Below, in pieces: positions 1-10,105 of a stretch of DNA of 64,000 bases (positions within the stretch are counted from its first letter, which is position 1; every line of letters begins with the position of its first letter). Source of the DNA: Deltaproteobacteria bacterium. GTDB lineage: Bacteria; Lernaellota; Lernaellaia; JACKCT01. The stretch covers positions 310,001 to 374,000 of the forward strand of contig JAOSJX010000022.1 of the NCBI GenBank assembly GCA_027493875.1. Direction: 5' to 3'. A program made the position numbers and the translations under genes. The notes below the pieces were generated by a model. It was not told the DNA's origin and made no database searches. It worked only from the letters and a program-made list of their open reading frames with translations.

Positions 1-825
1 AATGCCCAGGTGTCTTCCGTGACATCGTAGACAAGCACCGTCGTTTCGGCGCCCTCCGCGCCGTAACCGCCGATCAGGTAGAGAAAGCCCTCGCCGTCGT
101 TCTCCACCACGGCGTCGGCCGCGCCGACGCGCGGCTCGGGAAGATCCGCCATCGCGGTATCGCTCCACGTATTGCCGTCAAAATCGTACGCTTCGGCAAG
201 CGCCGTGTCGGTGAAATGGGCATGATCGTTTCCCCCGCCGCGAATACCTCTCCGTCATAAGCCCATGCAGAAAGACCCCACCCGCCGTGGTTCATTGTCC
301 CCGCGAGCGGGCTCCACGTATCCGTCGAGGGGTCATACACCGACACGCCCGTCCACCAAATCTGACCGGGCATATCGAATCCGCCGAGCATATACATTTC
401 GCCGTCCATGATTTCGACGGCGTAACCTTCCAAGCCTCCGGTGTACGGAACGTCGTCACCCGTATTCCAAGTATCGCCGTCGATGTCGTAAATCGAAAGT
501 TCGTCGGTGTTGACCATAAACTCGACGGTGCCGCCGGGCACGAAAATCTTGCCATCCCAAAAGACGGCGTCCACCTGCCCTGTCTCTGTCGACAACGATT
601 GACGCTCGTCCCATGAGTCTAACGACGGATTATATCGAAACACTTCGTCGAAACGCGAACCGGGGACGTCGGACCCGCCCCGATATAAATAAGATTTGCC
701 CCATCAGATACGTACGCGCCGCACCAACGCGCTTCGGGTAACGGCTCTTTCGCTACCCATGCGGCCCGGGCATCGGCGTTTGCGAGAAGCAACGCGGTCA
801 TGATGACGCTGAGTACGATTCGCAT
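1..825 (-). CDS. Kelch-repeat exported protein (3' end cut by window, frameshifted)
   Basis: The N-terminus is a signal peptide (MRIVLSVIMTALLLANADARA, cleavage near ARA-AW) starting at 825. It is followed by kelch-type blades with the repeated pattern YD.d.dtW.....p....... VGG. The protein should fold as a beta-propeller outside the cytoplasm; no enzyme motif is visible. The reading frame moves twice, near 680 (a G run before GSRFDEVFRYN) and near 225-235 (GGGG run before NDHAHFTD), and then continues open to base 1, so the 3' end lies outside the window. Either a base-calling error or a true pseudogene could explain the shifts; both repair with one G. It resembles the kelch proteins at 20650-23683, but whether it carries their poly-Asp/Cys C-terminus cannot be seen. 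Confidence 0.75.
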
Positions 826-907
826 TGATCACATCGCCGAAAAAAATACCCGAGGGCCGTACGTTCTTCTCATTATTTTATATCAACAACCCACGGAACG
901 CACGAAC

Positions 908-942
908 AAAAAAACGGCCACGCTCTCGCGCGGCCGTTTTTT
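908..942. terminator. Bidirectional intrinsic terminator after rpmA
   Basis: An A-run, the arm ACGGCC, a GC-rich loop, the arm GGCCGT and a T-run form a hairpin with T-tracts on both strands. It lies directly after the rpmA stop on the minus strand and upstream of the kelch gene at 825, so it most likely ends the rplU-rpmA transcript. Confidence 0.8.
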
Positions 943-963
943 GATCTTACAGTTGCGGGTTTG

Positions 964-1233
964 TTACGAGGCGGCCGGCTGCTCCGGATAGACACTCACC
1001 TTCTTCCGCTTCTTGTCCTTGCGCTCGAAGGTGACGTAACCGTCCGTCGTCGCGAAGAGCGTATAGTCGCGGCCGACGCCGACGTTCGTCCCCGGATGAA
1101 TCACCGTGCCGAGTTGCCGGATGATGATCGTCCCGGCGGACACGAAGGAACCGCCGTGCGCTTTGACGCCGTAGCGCCGCCCCGCGGAGTCGCGGCCGTT
1201 GCGGGAAGAACCGCCTGCTTTCTTATGAGCCAT
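964..1233 (-). CDS. rpmA: 50S ribosomal protein L27
   Basis: This 89-residue protein begins [16 protein letters not shown] and contains [16 protein letters not shown], the canonical L27 N-terminus and core. It binds the peptidyl-transferase region of the 50S subunit. The AHKK N-terminus needs no leader cleavage, unlike Firmicutes L27. A purine-rich Shine-Dalgarno (AAGGAAGG) precedes the ATG. It lies 22 bases after rplU, the usual rplU-rpmA order, and is followed by a strong terminator. It is intact, and its stop is TAA, so TAA is used as a normal stop in this genome. Confidence 0.97.
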   Translation of the reverse strand: MAHKKAGGSSRNGRDSAGRRYGVKAHGGSFVSAGTIIIRQLGTVIHPGTNVGVGRDYTLFATTDGYVTFERKDKKRKKVSVYPEQPAAS

Positions 1234-1255
1234 GGCTCTATTCCTTCCTTTCCCT

Positions 1256-1567
1256 CTATCCCTTCACCTTCGTGATGCGGACTTTCGTGAAGGGCTGACG
1301 GTGCCCCTGTTTCTTCTGATAGCCCTTGCGCCGGCGGTACTTGAACACGATCACCTTCCGGTGACGGTCCTGCGCGACGATTTCGCTTTCAACGCGCGCG
1401 CCGTCCACGTAGGGGCGCCCGAGCTTCGTGTCTCCCTCGTCGCCGATCACGAGAATTTTGTCGAACGTCAGCTTGGAACCGACATCGCCGTCGAGGCGCT
1501 CGACCTTCAGCGTGTCGCCTTCCTTGACCTTATACTGCTGTCCGCCGGTTTCGATAACGGCATACAT
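1256..1567 (-). CDS. rplU: 50S ribosomal protein L21
   Basis: This 103-residue protein starts [18 protein letters not shown], the diagnostic L21 N-terminus, and ends in the basic RITKVKG. An upstream in-frame ATG at 1594 would add nine residues, but the ATG at 1567 has AAGGAG six bases upstream and matches the family start, so it is preferred. L21 binds 23S rRNA in the large subunit. It is followed by rpmA, and a sigma70-like promoter lies about 75 bases upstream. The gene is intact. Confidence 0.96.
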   Translation of the reverse strand: MYAVIETGGQQYKVKEGDTLKVERLDGDVGSKLTFDKILVIGDEGDTKLGRPYVDGARVESEIVAQDRHRKVIVFKYRRRKGYQKKQGHRQPFTKVRITKVKG

Positions 1568-1638
1568 GACCCGCTCCTTGGCGAATACTTTCATATCCGG
1601 GCCCGCCGAGACGCGCGGCGGGACCCCAAAGGAGCCGA

Positions 1639-1668
1639 CTTATAGCCCCGCTCCCCTTCCCTTGTCAA
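1639..1668 (-). promoter_or_regulatory. Sigma70-type promoter of rplU-rpmA
   Basis: On the minus strand TTGACA (1668-1663) and TATAAG (1644-1639) are separated by 18 bases, about 70 bases upstream of the rplU ATG. It is divergent from the promoter at 1699-1728. Confidence 0.75.
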
Positions 1669-1698
1669 GCGGCGGATTCTTTTTAGAAATTCAGCTTC

Positions 1699-1728
1699 TT
1701 GACACCTTTTCGGGGTCCTCCCTATAGT
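1699..1728 (+). promoter_or_regulatory. Sigma70-type promoter of the metallophosphoesterase gene
   Basis: TTGACA (1699-1704) and TATAGT (1723-1728) are separated by 18 bases, roughly 50 bases upstream of the ATG at 1781. Confidence 0.75.
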
Positions 1729-1780
1729 GCCGCATTCTGTCGGGCGGTCGCCGCGTATCGGGCGGGCCGGGGAGATTAAA

Positions 1781-4048
1781 ATGACCGTGCGTCGCGGCGA
1801 CGTTTTCGCTTTTGTCACCGTCTTGTTGATTGTGCTCCCGCTGGCCGCGCGGGCCGAATCGCTCTCCAGCATCATGGGCTATCCTTATAAGGATCCGAGC
1901 GCGTCGTGGCCCGGCCCGAACTACGCGTCCGTCAAGCCCGTTTCCGAATCGCCCATCTTCAGCCGGGTCTCCCACATCATCTATCCGGTGATCGGATTTC
2001 CGGCCATGATCCGGCCCGGCGACACCTTCAAGATGTACGTGAAGTATCAAAGCCCGGATTCCCTCCGAAAGACCTCGGACTATGTCGTCAACCTCACCAC
2101 GGCGTCCGTCAATGACGACGGCAACCTCGTCGGCGATCCGGTTCGCCAGCGCTATACCTTGTTGGTGACGAACGTGGAGTTCGACTGGGACTTTTACGCC
2201 TACGTCGCGGAAATGACCGTTCCGGAGGATATCCCGGAAGACGTCTACAACCTCGAACTCGATACCGATTTCTTTTTCGACATCCAGCCGAACGCCGTTT
2301 CGGTCCATCGGGAACGCGACGTTTTCCGGTTCGCCCACCTGACGGACGTGCAGTACGCCGACCCCTCGGGCGCGTTGGGCCAGACCTGTCGCCCCCACGA
2401 CTATCCCGGCTACGACGCCGGCTTCGAAAACACCGCGATTCTCAACCAGGCGGTGCGTCACGAATGGCCGCTCCTCGACATCGACTTCGCGATCGGCACG
2501 GGCGATTTCATCTTCGGCGCCGACGCCCACGGCAACAACGAAACCTTCCACGACATCATGCAGTGGAGCCGCGCCGCCGTATTCATGGTGCCCGGCGCGC
2601 ACGACGGCTTGTCTTTTTCTCCGGCGGGACAGCGTTCAAAAAGACGGCGAGGAATATTTCTCGCGCTATTACGGCCCGCCCTACTACTCCTTCAATTACG
2701 GTCCCTATCATTTCATCGCGATCGACAGCTACGACGGATCGGTGCATCGCCGGCAGGCCGCCGCCGGGAAACAGGGGCTTCAGGCCGACAACTGGGGCGG
2801 CTTTCTTTCGCCGGCGCAACTCGAGTGGATCGCGGAGGATCTGGCCGCCGCCAAAGACGCCGGCCTGCGCACCGTGGCGTTTTTGCACCACGATCCCCCG
2901 CGGCCCCTATGTCGCCAACGATCCCTACGGTACCGACCCCGACGACGGCAACGGCGAGCGCGAAAACTGGAATTACGATTCGGATTCCTGGGATTCGGAC
3001 GGCGACGGCGGATTCGGCGGCGAAAGCACCGCGAATAATACCGGCGTCTCGCTGCTCAAGCTCTTCGCCGCAAGTGGCGTCACGCACGTTTTCTTCGGCC
3101 ACGGGCACGAGGATGCCGTGGACGAGTTCGGGGGCCGGCCAGACGATTCTCGACCGGGACGGCGGCGATACCGGCGTGACCGCGCAGGGCGCCATCGCCT
3201 TTATCGAAACCACGACGCTGGCCGGTCAAACCGAGGGCGCGCTCGGGTATTGGGGCTACCGGGTCATCGAGGTTCGCGGCGGAGAAATAAGCCGGGTCGA
3301 TTATTCCGACGCCCCGCTCTACGGCAGCATCCCGGCGGGCAACTTCCACGCGCAGGGCGCCGGCAATGACGGCACGAACACGGAAGCCTCGGTCACCGTC
3401 ACCAACAGCCTGCCCACGCCGATGGACGTGACGGTCGCGTTCTTCATGGCCGCCGTTCCCGAAGGTTACGTCATCGAAAACGTGGAAACCGGCGCCGAGG
3501 TCGCGCCCTTCCAAATCGGTATCGCCGACGACGGGGGAGACCGTTCTCTACGCGCGTGTCCAGGCGGCGCCGGGCAACGACTTCGTCACCTTCCCCGCCA
3601 ACGCCGGACAAACCACGACCTACGTCGCCCGCCCCGCGGAAGGCAACGAACCGCCGGCGGCGGAGATCGAGGTGGAAGAGGTCGAACCCGACGTCTATAT
3701 CCTGCGGGCGGTCAACGCGTCCGATCCCGACGGCGACGACATCGCCCGATTCGATTGGATCCTGACCGACGGCTCCCACTTCGCCGGCGAGGAAGTGCGT
3801 TATCCGCATACCACGAAACTGCGCGAACAGATCACGCTCATCGTCAGCGACGCGCACGGCGGCCGGGGAACGGCCACCGGCGAGGTCGGCCGCAACACGC
3901 CCGACAAGCAGTTCGGCGGCGGCGGCAAAAACGACGAAGGGTGCGGCGGATGCGGCGTCGCCGCCTCCGGCGACGGCGGGTTTCCGGGGCGTTGCTTCTT
4001 CTGGCGGCCGTGCTCTTGGGGCTCCGGCGAACGGGCCGGCGGCCATGA
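1781..4048 (+). CDS. Secreted calcineurin-like metallophosphoesterase with MYXO-CTERM-like tail (frameshifted)
   Basis: The start MTVRRGDVFAFVTVLLIVLP gives a signal peptide ending ARA-ES; the ATG at 1727 would place extra residues before it and is less likely. Metallophosphoesterase motifs appear in order: HLTDVQYAD, GTGDFIFGAD, VPGAHDG, FLHHD and FFGHGHED. The Asn of the usual GNHD is Ala here, and the first-block His is Gln, a variant known in this superfamily. A C-terminal region of Ig/cadherin-like character (SDPDGDDIARFDW) leads to a Cys-Gly cluster, a hydrophobic helix GALLLLAAVLLGL and RRTGRRP, like MYXO-CTERM sorting signals. Six single-base shifts are needed: near 2612, 2638-2642 (A5), 2895-2899 (C5), 3130-3136, 3533-3537 (G5) and 3983. 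The likely role is a surface phosphoesterase of unknown substrate. Confidence 0.8.
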   Translation: MTVRRGDVFAFVTVLLIVLPLAARAESLSSIMGYPYKDPSASWPGPNYASVKPVSESPIFSRVSHIIYPVIGFPAMIRPGDTFKMYVKYQSPDSLRKTSDYVVNLTTASVNDDGNLVGDPVRQRYTLLVTNVEFDWDFYAYVAEMTVPEDIPEDVYNLELDTDFFFDIQPNAVSVHRERDVFRFAHLTDVQYADPSGALGQTCRPHDYPGYDAGFENTAILNQAVRHEWPLLDIDFAIGTGDFIFGADAHGNNETFHDIMQWSRAAVFMVPGAHDGLSFSPAGQRSKRRRGIFLALLRPALLLLQLRSLSFHRDRQLRRIGASPAGRRRETGASGRQLGRLSFAGATRVDRGGSGRRQRRRPAHRGVFAPRSPAAPMSPTIPTVPTPTTATASAKTGITIRIPGIRTATADSAAKAPRIIPASRCSSSSPQVASRTFSSATGTRMPWTSSGAGQTILDRDGGDTGVTAQGAIAFIETTTLAGQTEGALGYWGYRVIEVRGGEISRVDYSDAPLYGSIPAGNFHAQGAGNDGTNTEASVTVTNSLPTPMDVTVAFFMAAVPEGYVIENVETGAEVAPFQIGIADDGGDRSLRACPGGAGQRLRHLPRQRRTNHDLRRPPRGRQRTAGGGDRGGRGRTRRLYPAGGQRVRSRRRRHRPIRLDPDRRLPLRRRGSALSAYHETARTDHAHRQRRARRPGNGHRRGRPQHARQAVRRRRQKRRRVRRMRRRRLRRRRVSGALLLLAAVLLGLRRTGRRP

Positions 4049-4216
4049 AACTTCAGTTGTTTCCGGCGCCCAAAAAAGGTTAGAGTAGGCGCTCGTAACG
4101 CGGGCATTTGTTGAACCGTCAAACGCATCATCGCCAACCGGAAGGTCGCGGCCGACAACGCACTCCTGAGACGGGGCGGCGGCGGCGTTTTTTGTCTTTG
4201 CGCGGCGCTCGCGATC

Positions 4217-5925
4217 ATGTGCGCGGCCGCGTCGCCGGCGTTCGCGATCGACATTCAGAATTTCAATCCCGCGATCGGCAACCAGAATCTCGTCACGCTC
4301 TATTCCAGCTCGCCGCTCGCGAACGGCCAGTTCGGCGTGTCGGTCATCGCGAACTACGCCCGCAACCCGTTGATCTTCGATTTGCCGTCGGACGAAGAAG
4401 AAGAGCTGCGCGTCGTCGAAGATATGGTGCAGACGGAATTTCAGGCGGCCGTCGGCGTGCTCGACCGGCTGGACATCGGTCTGGCGTACGGATTCGCCAC
4501 GGTGCGCGGCGAGCAGATGGATGAACAACTCACGCCGGCGTTTCCCGAGACGACGCTCGAGACCGATACCGGCAGCACCGATATGCGCGCGGCCCTCAAG
4601 CTGATGATTCTCGAAAACGAGCCGGGATCGCTCGGGCTGGCCGTCGTCGGCCTGGCGTCTTTTCCGACGGGCAACGAGGATACTTATTCCGGCGCGGGCG
4701 CGACGAACGGCGGCGCGCGCCTGATTATCGACAAACGATTCGAACGCGTGAACATCGTCGTCAACGGCGGCTACGTCGCCATGGGCGATCCGGACCCGGA
4801 GGACGAAGAGCTCGACGAGGAACTCCGCTTCGACCCCACCGGCCGCGCGGAATTCGGCGCGGGCGTCACCATCATGGCGCACGAGTACGTCGAACTCCTC
4901 GCCGAAATTTACGGGCGCACCGTCGATTACGGTTTGGAAATCATCGATCCCGAAACGCCGGTGGAGGCGATCGGCGCGGTCAAGTTGTTCATCGGTCCCG
5001 TGCATCTGCTCGCCGGCGGCGGCGCGGGCGTGAACGCCGGCATGGGCAACCCCGCGGGCCGCGGTTTCGCCGGCCTCGCGTTCACCTGGCCCGAACTCGA
5101 CCGCAAGCCGCCGCGCGGCGGCACGCGCACCGTCGTCGTCCAGCAGGTCGCGCCCGCCGCGCGCATGGACGAAGACTCCGACCGCGACGGATTGCTCTCC
5201 TCCGACGAAATTCGAATCCACCGGACCGATCCCATCAACCCGGACACGGACGGCGACGGCCTCAAGGACGGCGAGGAAGTCAACAAGTACAAGACCGATC
5301 CGCTCAAGGACGACACAGACGGCGACGGCCTGATCGACTTCGAGGAAGTGAAAGTCTACTACACCAACCCGCACCGCGTGGACACCGACGGCGACACCCT
5401 CGGCGACGGCGCGGAAGTCAAGCAATACCGGACCAGCCCGATCGAAACCGACACCGACGCCGACGGCGTGCCCGACAATCTCGACGCCGCGCCCTCGAAC
5501 CCGAAACCGTCAACGGCATTCTCGACGAGGACGGCGTTCCCGAGGTCATCCAGGCGCGCAAGCCCTCCGGCGTCACCCTGACCGACGCCATCATCTGGCT
5601 GCCCTCGCCGATCTACTTCACGAACGGCTCCACCCTCGACCGCGGCAGCCGCGAAATGCTCAAGGACGTCGCGGCGCTCATGAAGGAATACCCGGCGCTC
5701 AAGCTCGAGGTGCAGGGCCACGTGTCCCCGAGCGGCAACGCCGGCACCGATCACGCGGTCTCCACCGCGCAGGCGCGTTCCGTGGCGCAGACGCTCATGC
5801 ACAGCGGCGTCTCGTCGGACCGCGTCACCTTCCGCGGCTACGGCAGCGACTTCCCCGTCGCGCCCAACGACTCGCCCATCGGCCGTGCGCGCAATCAGCG
5901 CATCGACCTGGTCTTGATGCAGTAA
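4217..5925 (+). CDS. OmpA-family outer-membrane protein with thrombospondin type 3 (calcium-binding) repeats
   Basis: The N-terminal 270 residues look like a beta-barrel (alternating hydrophobic strands). A run of acidic repeats follows (DTDGDGLKDGEEV, DTDGDGLIDFEEV and others), as in thrombospondin type 3 or DUF-type calcium repeats. The C-terminal OmpA domain has YFTNGSTLD, a GHVSPSGN loop, a Val-rich helix and GRARNQRIDLVL, which binds peptidoglycan. One shift near 5497-5500 (a C run in SNP/PETVNG) splits it. The ATG at 4217 gives a signal peptide without a basic n-region. The in-frame upstream sequence GGGGVFCLCAALAI would complete one but has no ATG/GTG/TTG after the stop at 4112, so the true start may also be hidden by an indel. 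It probably links the outer membrane to the wall. Confidence 0.85.
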
Positions 5926-5928
5926 CCG

Positions 5929-7760
5929 CTACCAGCCCGCGTCGATAAAGCCGAAATACCGTCCCATCCAGTACGGAAGAAGAAAATCCGCCGGACGTTT
6001 GATCGATGTGAGATCCTCGTCGCAAATCTGGTGGCTGTAAGGGTTGGACCACCACGTAAACGTCCCGGCGCAGCGCTCGTAAACCGGCACCGGATCGAAC
6101 GTGAGATAGTACCCGTCGAAACGGCTCTCGCAACTCGTGTCCGTCGGGTACGCGTCTTCGCCGAAATCGCGCGCCACCTGCGCCTGCGTTTCGGGAAATT
6201 GCTGCAGCGTGCAGATCGCGTCCTGGATCGCCGCGTTGTCCTGCCCGCTTCGCGTGTCGCGCATCGCCGCGTAGAGCATCGCCCACGCCGCATTGTGCTG
6301 CTTGGCGACCTCGCGCTCGTTGTCGTTGTGGCGGAACATCTGATCCTCAAACACCCGTTGCGCGAGCTCGCGGATCTCGGGATATTCGTGCTCGTACCAG
6401 ATGAGCCCCGCGTAGCTGAGAAACATCATGCTGATGTTGTTCCAGTTGGACTTGCAGCCGTCGCGCCCGACGTACAACCCCGGCCACCGCAGCCACTCGG
6501 CGTACGACACGGGGACGGACAAAAACCGGTCGATGCAGTTGTTCGGCCCGCTCTTTTGCAGCAGGCAGTCGTCGTAGTAGTCGCGCAGATCCTCGCGGCC
6601 CGACGCGAGCACCGCCGCCTTCATGTATCCCAACCCCATCGAGGCGTTGAAGCCGGGAAAATCGTCGAGTGCCGTCGGCCACATGCGGCCGTGCTCCGTG
6701 AGGCGTCCGTCCCAATCGGTGAACGCCATGTCGTGCGTGAAAAGGTGATCGCCCACGCGTTCGAGCAGCGACGCCGCCATGGCGCGCACGTCCGGATCGT
6801 CCACCAGCTTGTACACCGCGTGCAGCGCGAACATGTGGCCCGCATATTCGTCCTTGCTCACGTTGTCGAGCCAGCAGTAGTCCGCGAACTCGGTGCCGAC
6901 GGAGTGCGTGGTCTGTGACCAGTCGCCGAGATTCGGATCCCAGACGACGACATAACCCTCGTCGTCGATCTTGACCCACCGATTATCGTCTTTCTCAACG
7001 TCGGGGATGTACGCGTCGGTATTCGCCGGGCAGCTCATCCCGTCCACGCCGGGCGTGATGTACTCGCGCGTGAAAACACCCGGCACGCCCGTGATCCGCA
7101 TGCCGAGGTCCATGCCGTCCATCATCACCCGCAGGTTCGCCAGCGCCTCCGGGCTTTGCGTCGCGGCGTACCGGAACGCCTGCGACGCGATATAGAGGCC
7201 GGTCCACAGCCCGTCGTTCTCGCCGGTGCGCCAATCCACGACGTCTTCCCAGGTCGCGTCCGCTTCCGTCGTTTCCGGCGCGATGCGCACGTCATGCGCG
7301 CGTTTGTCGTCCGGATGAACGTGCAGCCGTGGGACGATCTCGTCGTATTTCGCGGCCTTCTCGGCGAGGTTCATCGCCGTGGCGTGCGGATCGCCGGCGC
7401 AATCGTCAACGTCCGGCGCGGCATATTGCCACGGGTCGACGCACGCTCCGTCCAGGCAGAGCCGCCCATGGTCGATCATGCATTCCTCGGCCGGAACGTA
7501 GTCGTCGCCGTCGCATTCAAGAACGGTGTAGGCATCCTCGCTGCAAACGCGCATTCCTCGACGCACGCGCCGTCGTCATCGTCGTCGTCATCGTCGACGG
7601 CGTCGTCATCCGAAGGGGCGGAGTCATCGTCATCGGCGGGCGTCGAATCGTCGTCGGCCTCACCCCCATCGTCGTCATCGGACGAGCCGCACGCGCAGGC
7701 CACGGCGGCCGCGAGACAAAAAATCAAGAGGATGATGCTCAATCCTTGGGCCAGGCGCAT
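5929..7760 (-). CDS. Lipoprotein with N-terminal poly-Asp stalk and large helical C-terminal domain (frameshifted)
   Basis: The start at 7760 has GGAGG six bases upstream. The signal MRLAQGLSIILLIFCLAAAVACACGSS ends in a lipobox-like VACAC, followed by about 40 residues that are mostly Asp with Ser/Ala/Glu (a stalk). A Cys-rich stretch (CVEEC.VC, LECDGDDYVPAEEC) leads into about 500 residues rich in Trp/Tyr/Asp, such as GLWTGLYIASQAFRYAAT and MSLGYMKAAVLASG. That pattern suggests an alpha/alpha-toroid like those of glycoside hydrolases, but I cannot name a family. One base (a C near 7557) is missing between the stalk part and the main domain. It is last in the aspS operon, about 50 bases after the preceding gene. 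The protein should sit on the outer membrane with the stalk next to the lipid. Confidence 0.75.
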
Positions 7761-7810
7761 ATCCGACCTCCGGGGGTTCGTCGAATCCCGATCACAACCA
7801 CGCCGCGCCG

Positions 7811-8302
7811 TCACCGGAACTCGGCCGGGACGCCTTCCCATGCCTTGCGAAGAATCTCCGCGGACGGATCGTCTCCCGGCATCGGATGCGCCGCGCGGAG
7901 AACCTTTCCCGCCATGTCCGGCCGCGCGAGTTCGACGAGCCGTTTGGACCAATAAGCGGCGTACGCGGCGTAGGCCGCCGTGGATTGAAACTCCGGGTGT
8001 ATCGATCCGAACGCCGCGTCGAAATCATACAATCGCCCCAGGCGGATGCCGGCGTCCGCCGCCGGCGGGGCCATCGCGCGAATCTTGATCTCGTCCGACG
8101 ATCGTTTCCACCGCTGGAAAAGATACACGATGGTTTCGTCCTTGAACCGCGAGTCCGGTAAATGGAACCAGAACGCCTCCAATCGCGACGTCGAACGAAA
8201 CCGCGGCGACGTGGCGCCGACCGACACGGCGGCGAGCGCCGCCGCGCAAACGGCGCCCACGGCCATTCCGCGCAACAAGCCTTTCGCGGTTCTTCCGGTC
8301 AC
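7811..8302 (-). CDS. Uncharacterised 163-residue membrane-anchored protein
   Basis: The GTG start at 8302 overlaps the stop of the preceding SGNH gene by four bases (GTGA), so it is translationally coupled. Residues 8-30 (GLLRGMAVGAVCAAALAAVS) form a signal anchor or signal peptide. The rest is a soluble domain with aromatic residues (LEAFWFHLPDS, YAAYAAYWSKRLVELARPDM). I do not recognise the family. The position suggests a job with the membrane SGNH hydrolase, for example as a periplasmic partner. The gene is intact. Confidence 0.7.
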   Translation of the reverse strand: MTGRTAKGLLRGMAVGAVCAAALAAVSVGATSPRFRSTSRLEAFWFHLPDSRFKDETIVYLFQRWKRSSDEIKIRAMAPPAADAGIRLGRLYDFDAAFGSIHPEFQSTAAYAAYAAYWSKRLVELARPDMAGKVLRAAHPMPGDDPSAEILRKAWEGVPAEFR

Positions 8303-10105
8303 CGCCCCGCCCTCCCGATCAGATTCCGCGAGACGAGCGTTTCGGCGAGCCGGCGCCCGAGGCAGTCGCTTCCTTGAACCGTAAGGTGCACATCGTCAAG
8401 AAAAAGCCGGTGCCGGTCAACACCGCAATCGGCGACGAGCGCCCCGCCGTCGAGATACACGACGTCCGTTTTTCCTCCGCGACGCGCCTCATCAGCGCCT
8501 TGTAGGATTCCAGATCGGAAATCGACGCTTCCCCCGACGAAAACGATGTCCGCGCCCCGCTCGCGGCAGAGCGTCACCATGGCCCGCAAATTCGCCGTGA
8601 AATCGGCGGGCGGCGCAGGCGCGGGCGAACGCCATCGACTCGGCCGCGTCCGACACGTCGCGGACGTCGAGCACGCCCCGCCGCAGGCGCGCGTAGACCT
8701 CCGAACGCGACAGGAAACGCTGCGCCCGCGCGACGAGGGCTTTCACCTCGTGATCGTCGGCCGCGGGCGCGGCGGGAGATGGGCCTCCGCCGGGAAGATC
8801 GCTCCCGTCGAAAAAGCCCGCCCCGCTTAAACGAAACAACTCCTCCTCGGTGAACGGGCCGTGCGCGTAGTTCTGATCGTTGCTCGCCGCGCAAACGATG
8901 ACCAGATCCGGCGCGTAATCCATCAGGTCGTGGCGGAGATTCTTGAGCATCCCGAACGTCGTCGAACTGCGGATGCCGGCGTTGACGACCTCGACGCGCG
9001 GCGCCCCGCGGCCGCCGGCGAGCGCGGCTTCCAAACGCGCCGGCCAGGCTTCCTCCGCCCGTTCCAAGCCGGACCCGAAGGTGGATGAGGACCCGACCGC
9101 CATAATACGGAACGTGCCTTCCGGCTTCTCCTTCTCCATACGGCCCGCCCGCCCCGGTCCCAACGTGACGAACCATCCCGCCGACTCGGCGACGAAAACG
9201 CCGGCGGGGACCGGACGGCCGAGCATGCGTTCCGCGCCCCCGGTCTCGTGCTCGCCGGGCGTGATTCTCGGCGCCGTCGGCGGGTCGAGGGCCGGCGCCG
9301 TGCGTATCGGCCGGAACGCGCTGAGTTCGTGTTCCGCGGCGATCGTCATCAGAACAAAGATCGCCGTCATGATCAGATTGGGCGCGCGGATCACACGCCG
9401 GTTCCCGATCAGCACACCGCCGTGGGCGACGAAAACGAACGCCGTGGCGGCAATCCGGAAGGCGTTGTCGTCGACGCCGGCGAGGTGTCCGCCAATCAAC
9501 GCGGCGGCGAGCAATCCTCCGATCAGCGATTCGATCGCCAGAAAGACGGGGATCGTTCGGCCGAGCGCGACCAGCGCCGCGGCCGGCACCAACGCGACGC
9601 AAACGGAGGTCGGCCCGGGGATACCGGCCAGGAGAACGGCGTAGCCCGCCGCGGCGAGGCCGGCCTCGAGGCCCACCGCGATGCGGGACGGGGTCCGAGC
9701 GGCCGTGGCGTCCGTCAAGCCGAGGTCGGACGCGACGGCGACCGCGAACAGGCCGAGACAGAAAGCCAACACGGCATAGAAAAACTAGTCGGAGACGCCG
9801 GCCACGGACGCCGCCATCGCCGGAAAGAAAATCGGAAGTGTGGTGCCGGCCGAACGGCGTTTTTCGCCGCGCGAGGGAAGGATATCCCGAAAGAACGCCG
9901 CCGCGGCGAACACGACGATCGACAGCGCGAAAAACCGGCCCGTATATTCCCGCGCGATGAAATCCAGGACGTAGTCGTGCGTTGGAGCGGGTTCCGCCAG
10001 GCGCAAGGCCTTCAGCGCCGCCGGGTAAACGGCCAGGGCGGCCAAGGCCGTTCCGAGGCGATACGCCGCGAACTCAAGAATCGCGGAGTATCGCCCGCGG
10101 TTCAC
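8299..10105 (-). CDS. Polytopic membrane protein with C-terminal SGNH/GDSL hydrolase domain (in-frame TAG, one frameshift)
   Basis: The GTG start at 10105 overlaps the esterase stop (GTGA). About 250 residues of hydrophobic helices are followed by an SGNH hydrolase domain. The nucleophile block is VGSSSTFGSG, the Asn block is IVCAASNDQN and the Asp-His block is LFLDDVHLT. Such membrane-SGNH fusions commonly act on acyl groups of envelope glycans; that substrate is inference. Two defects are visible. An in-frame TAG at 9785-9787 lies in the middle of the membrane part (GVSD-stop-FFYAVLAF), and the frame continues unchanged on both sides. A frameshift near 8590-8620 lies between the Asn block and the Asp-His block. 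Without repair the catalytic domain would be cut from the first helices. Confidence 0.75.

Noticed and set aside
2464..3369. Plus-strand ORFs inside the metallophosphoesterase read as separate Arg-rich proteins
   Set aside because: Parts of them are out-of-frame readings of the same gene. The family motifs alternate between frames at single-base breaks, so one frameshifted gene is the better model.
3800..5425. Long minus-strand ORF of about 540 codons opposite the OmpA gene
   Set aside because: It is a shadow frame of GC-rich coding sequence. It has no signal, motif or ribosome-binding site, and the plus strand encodes a clear OmpA protein.
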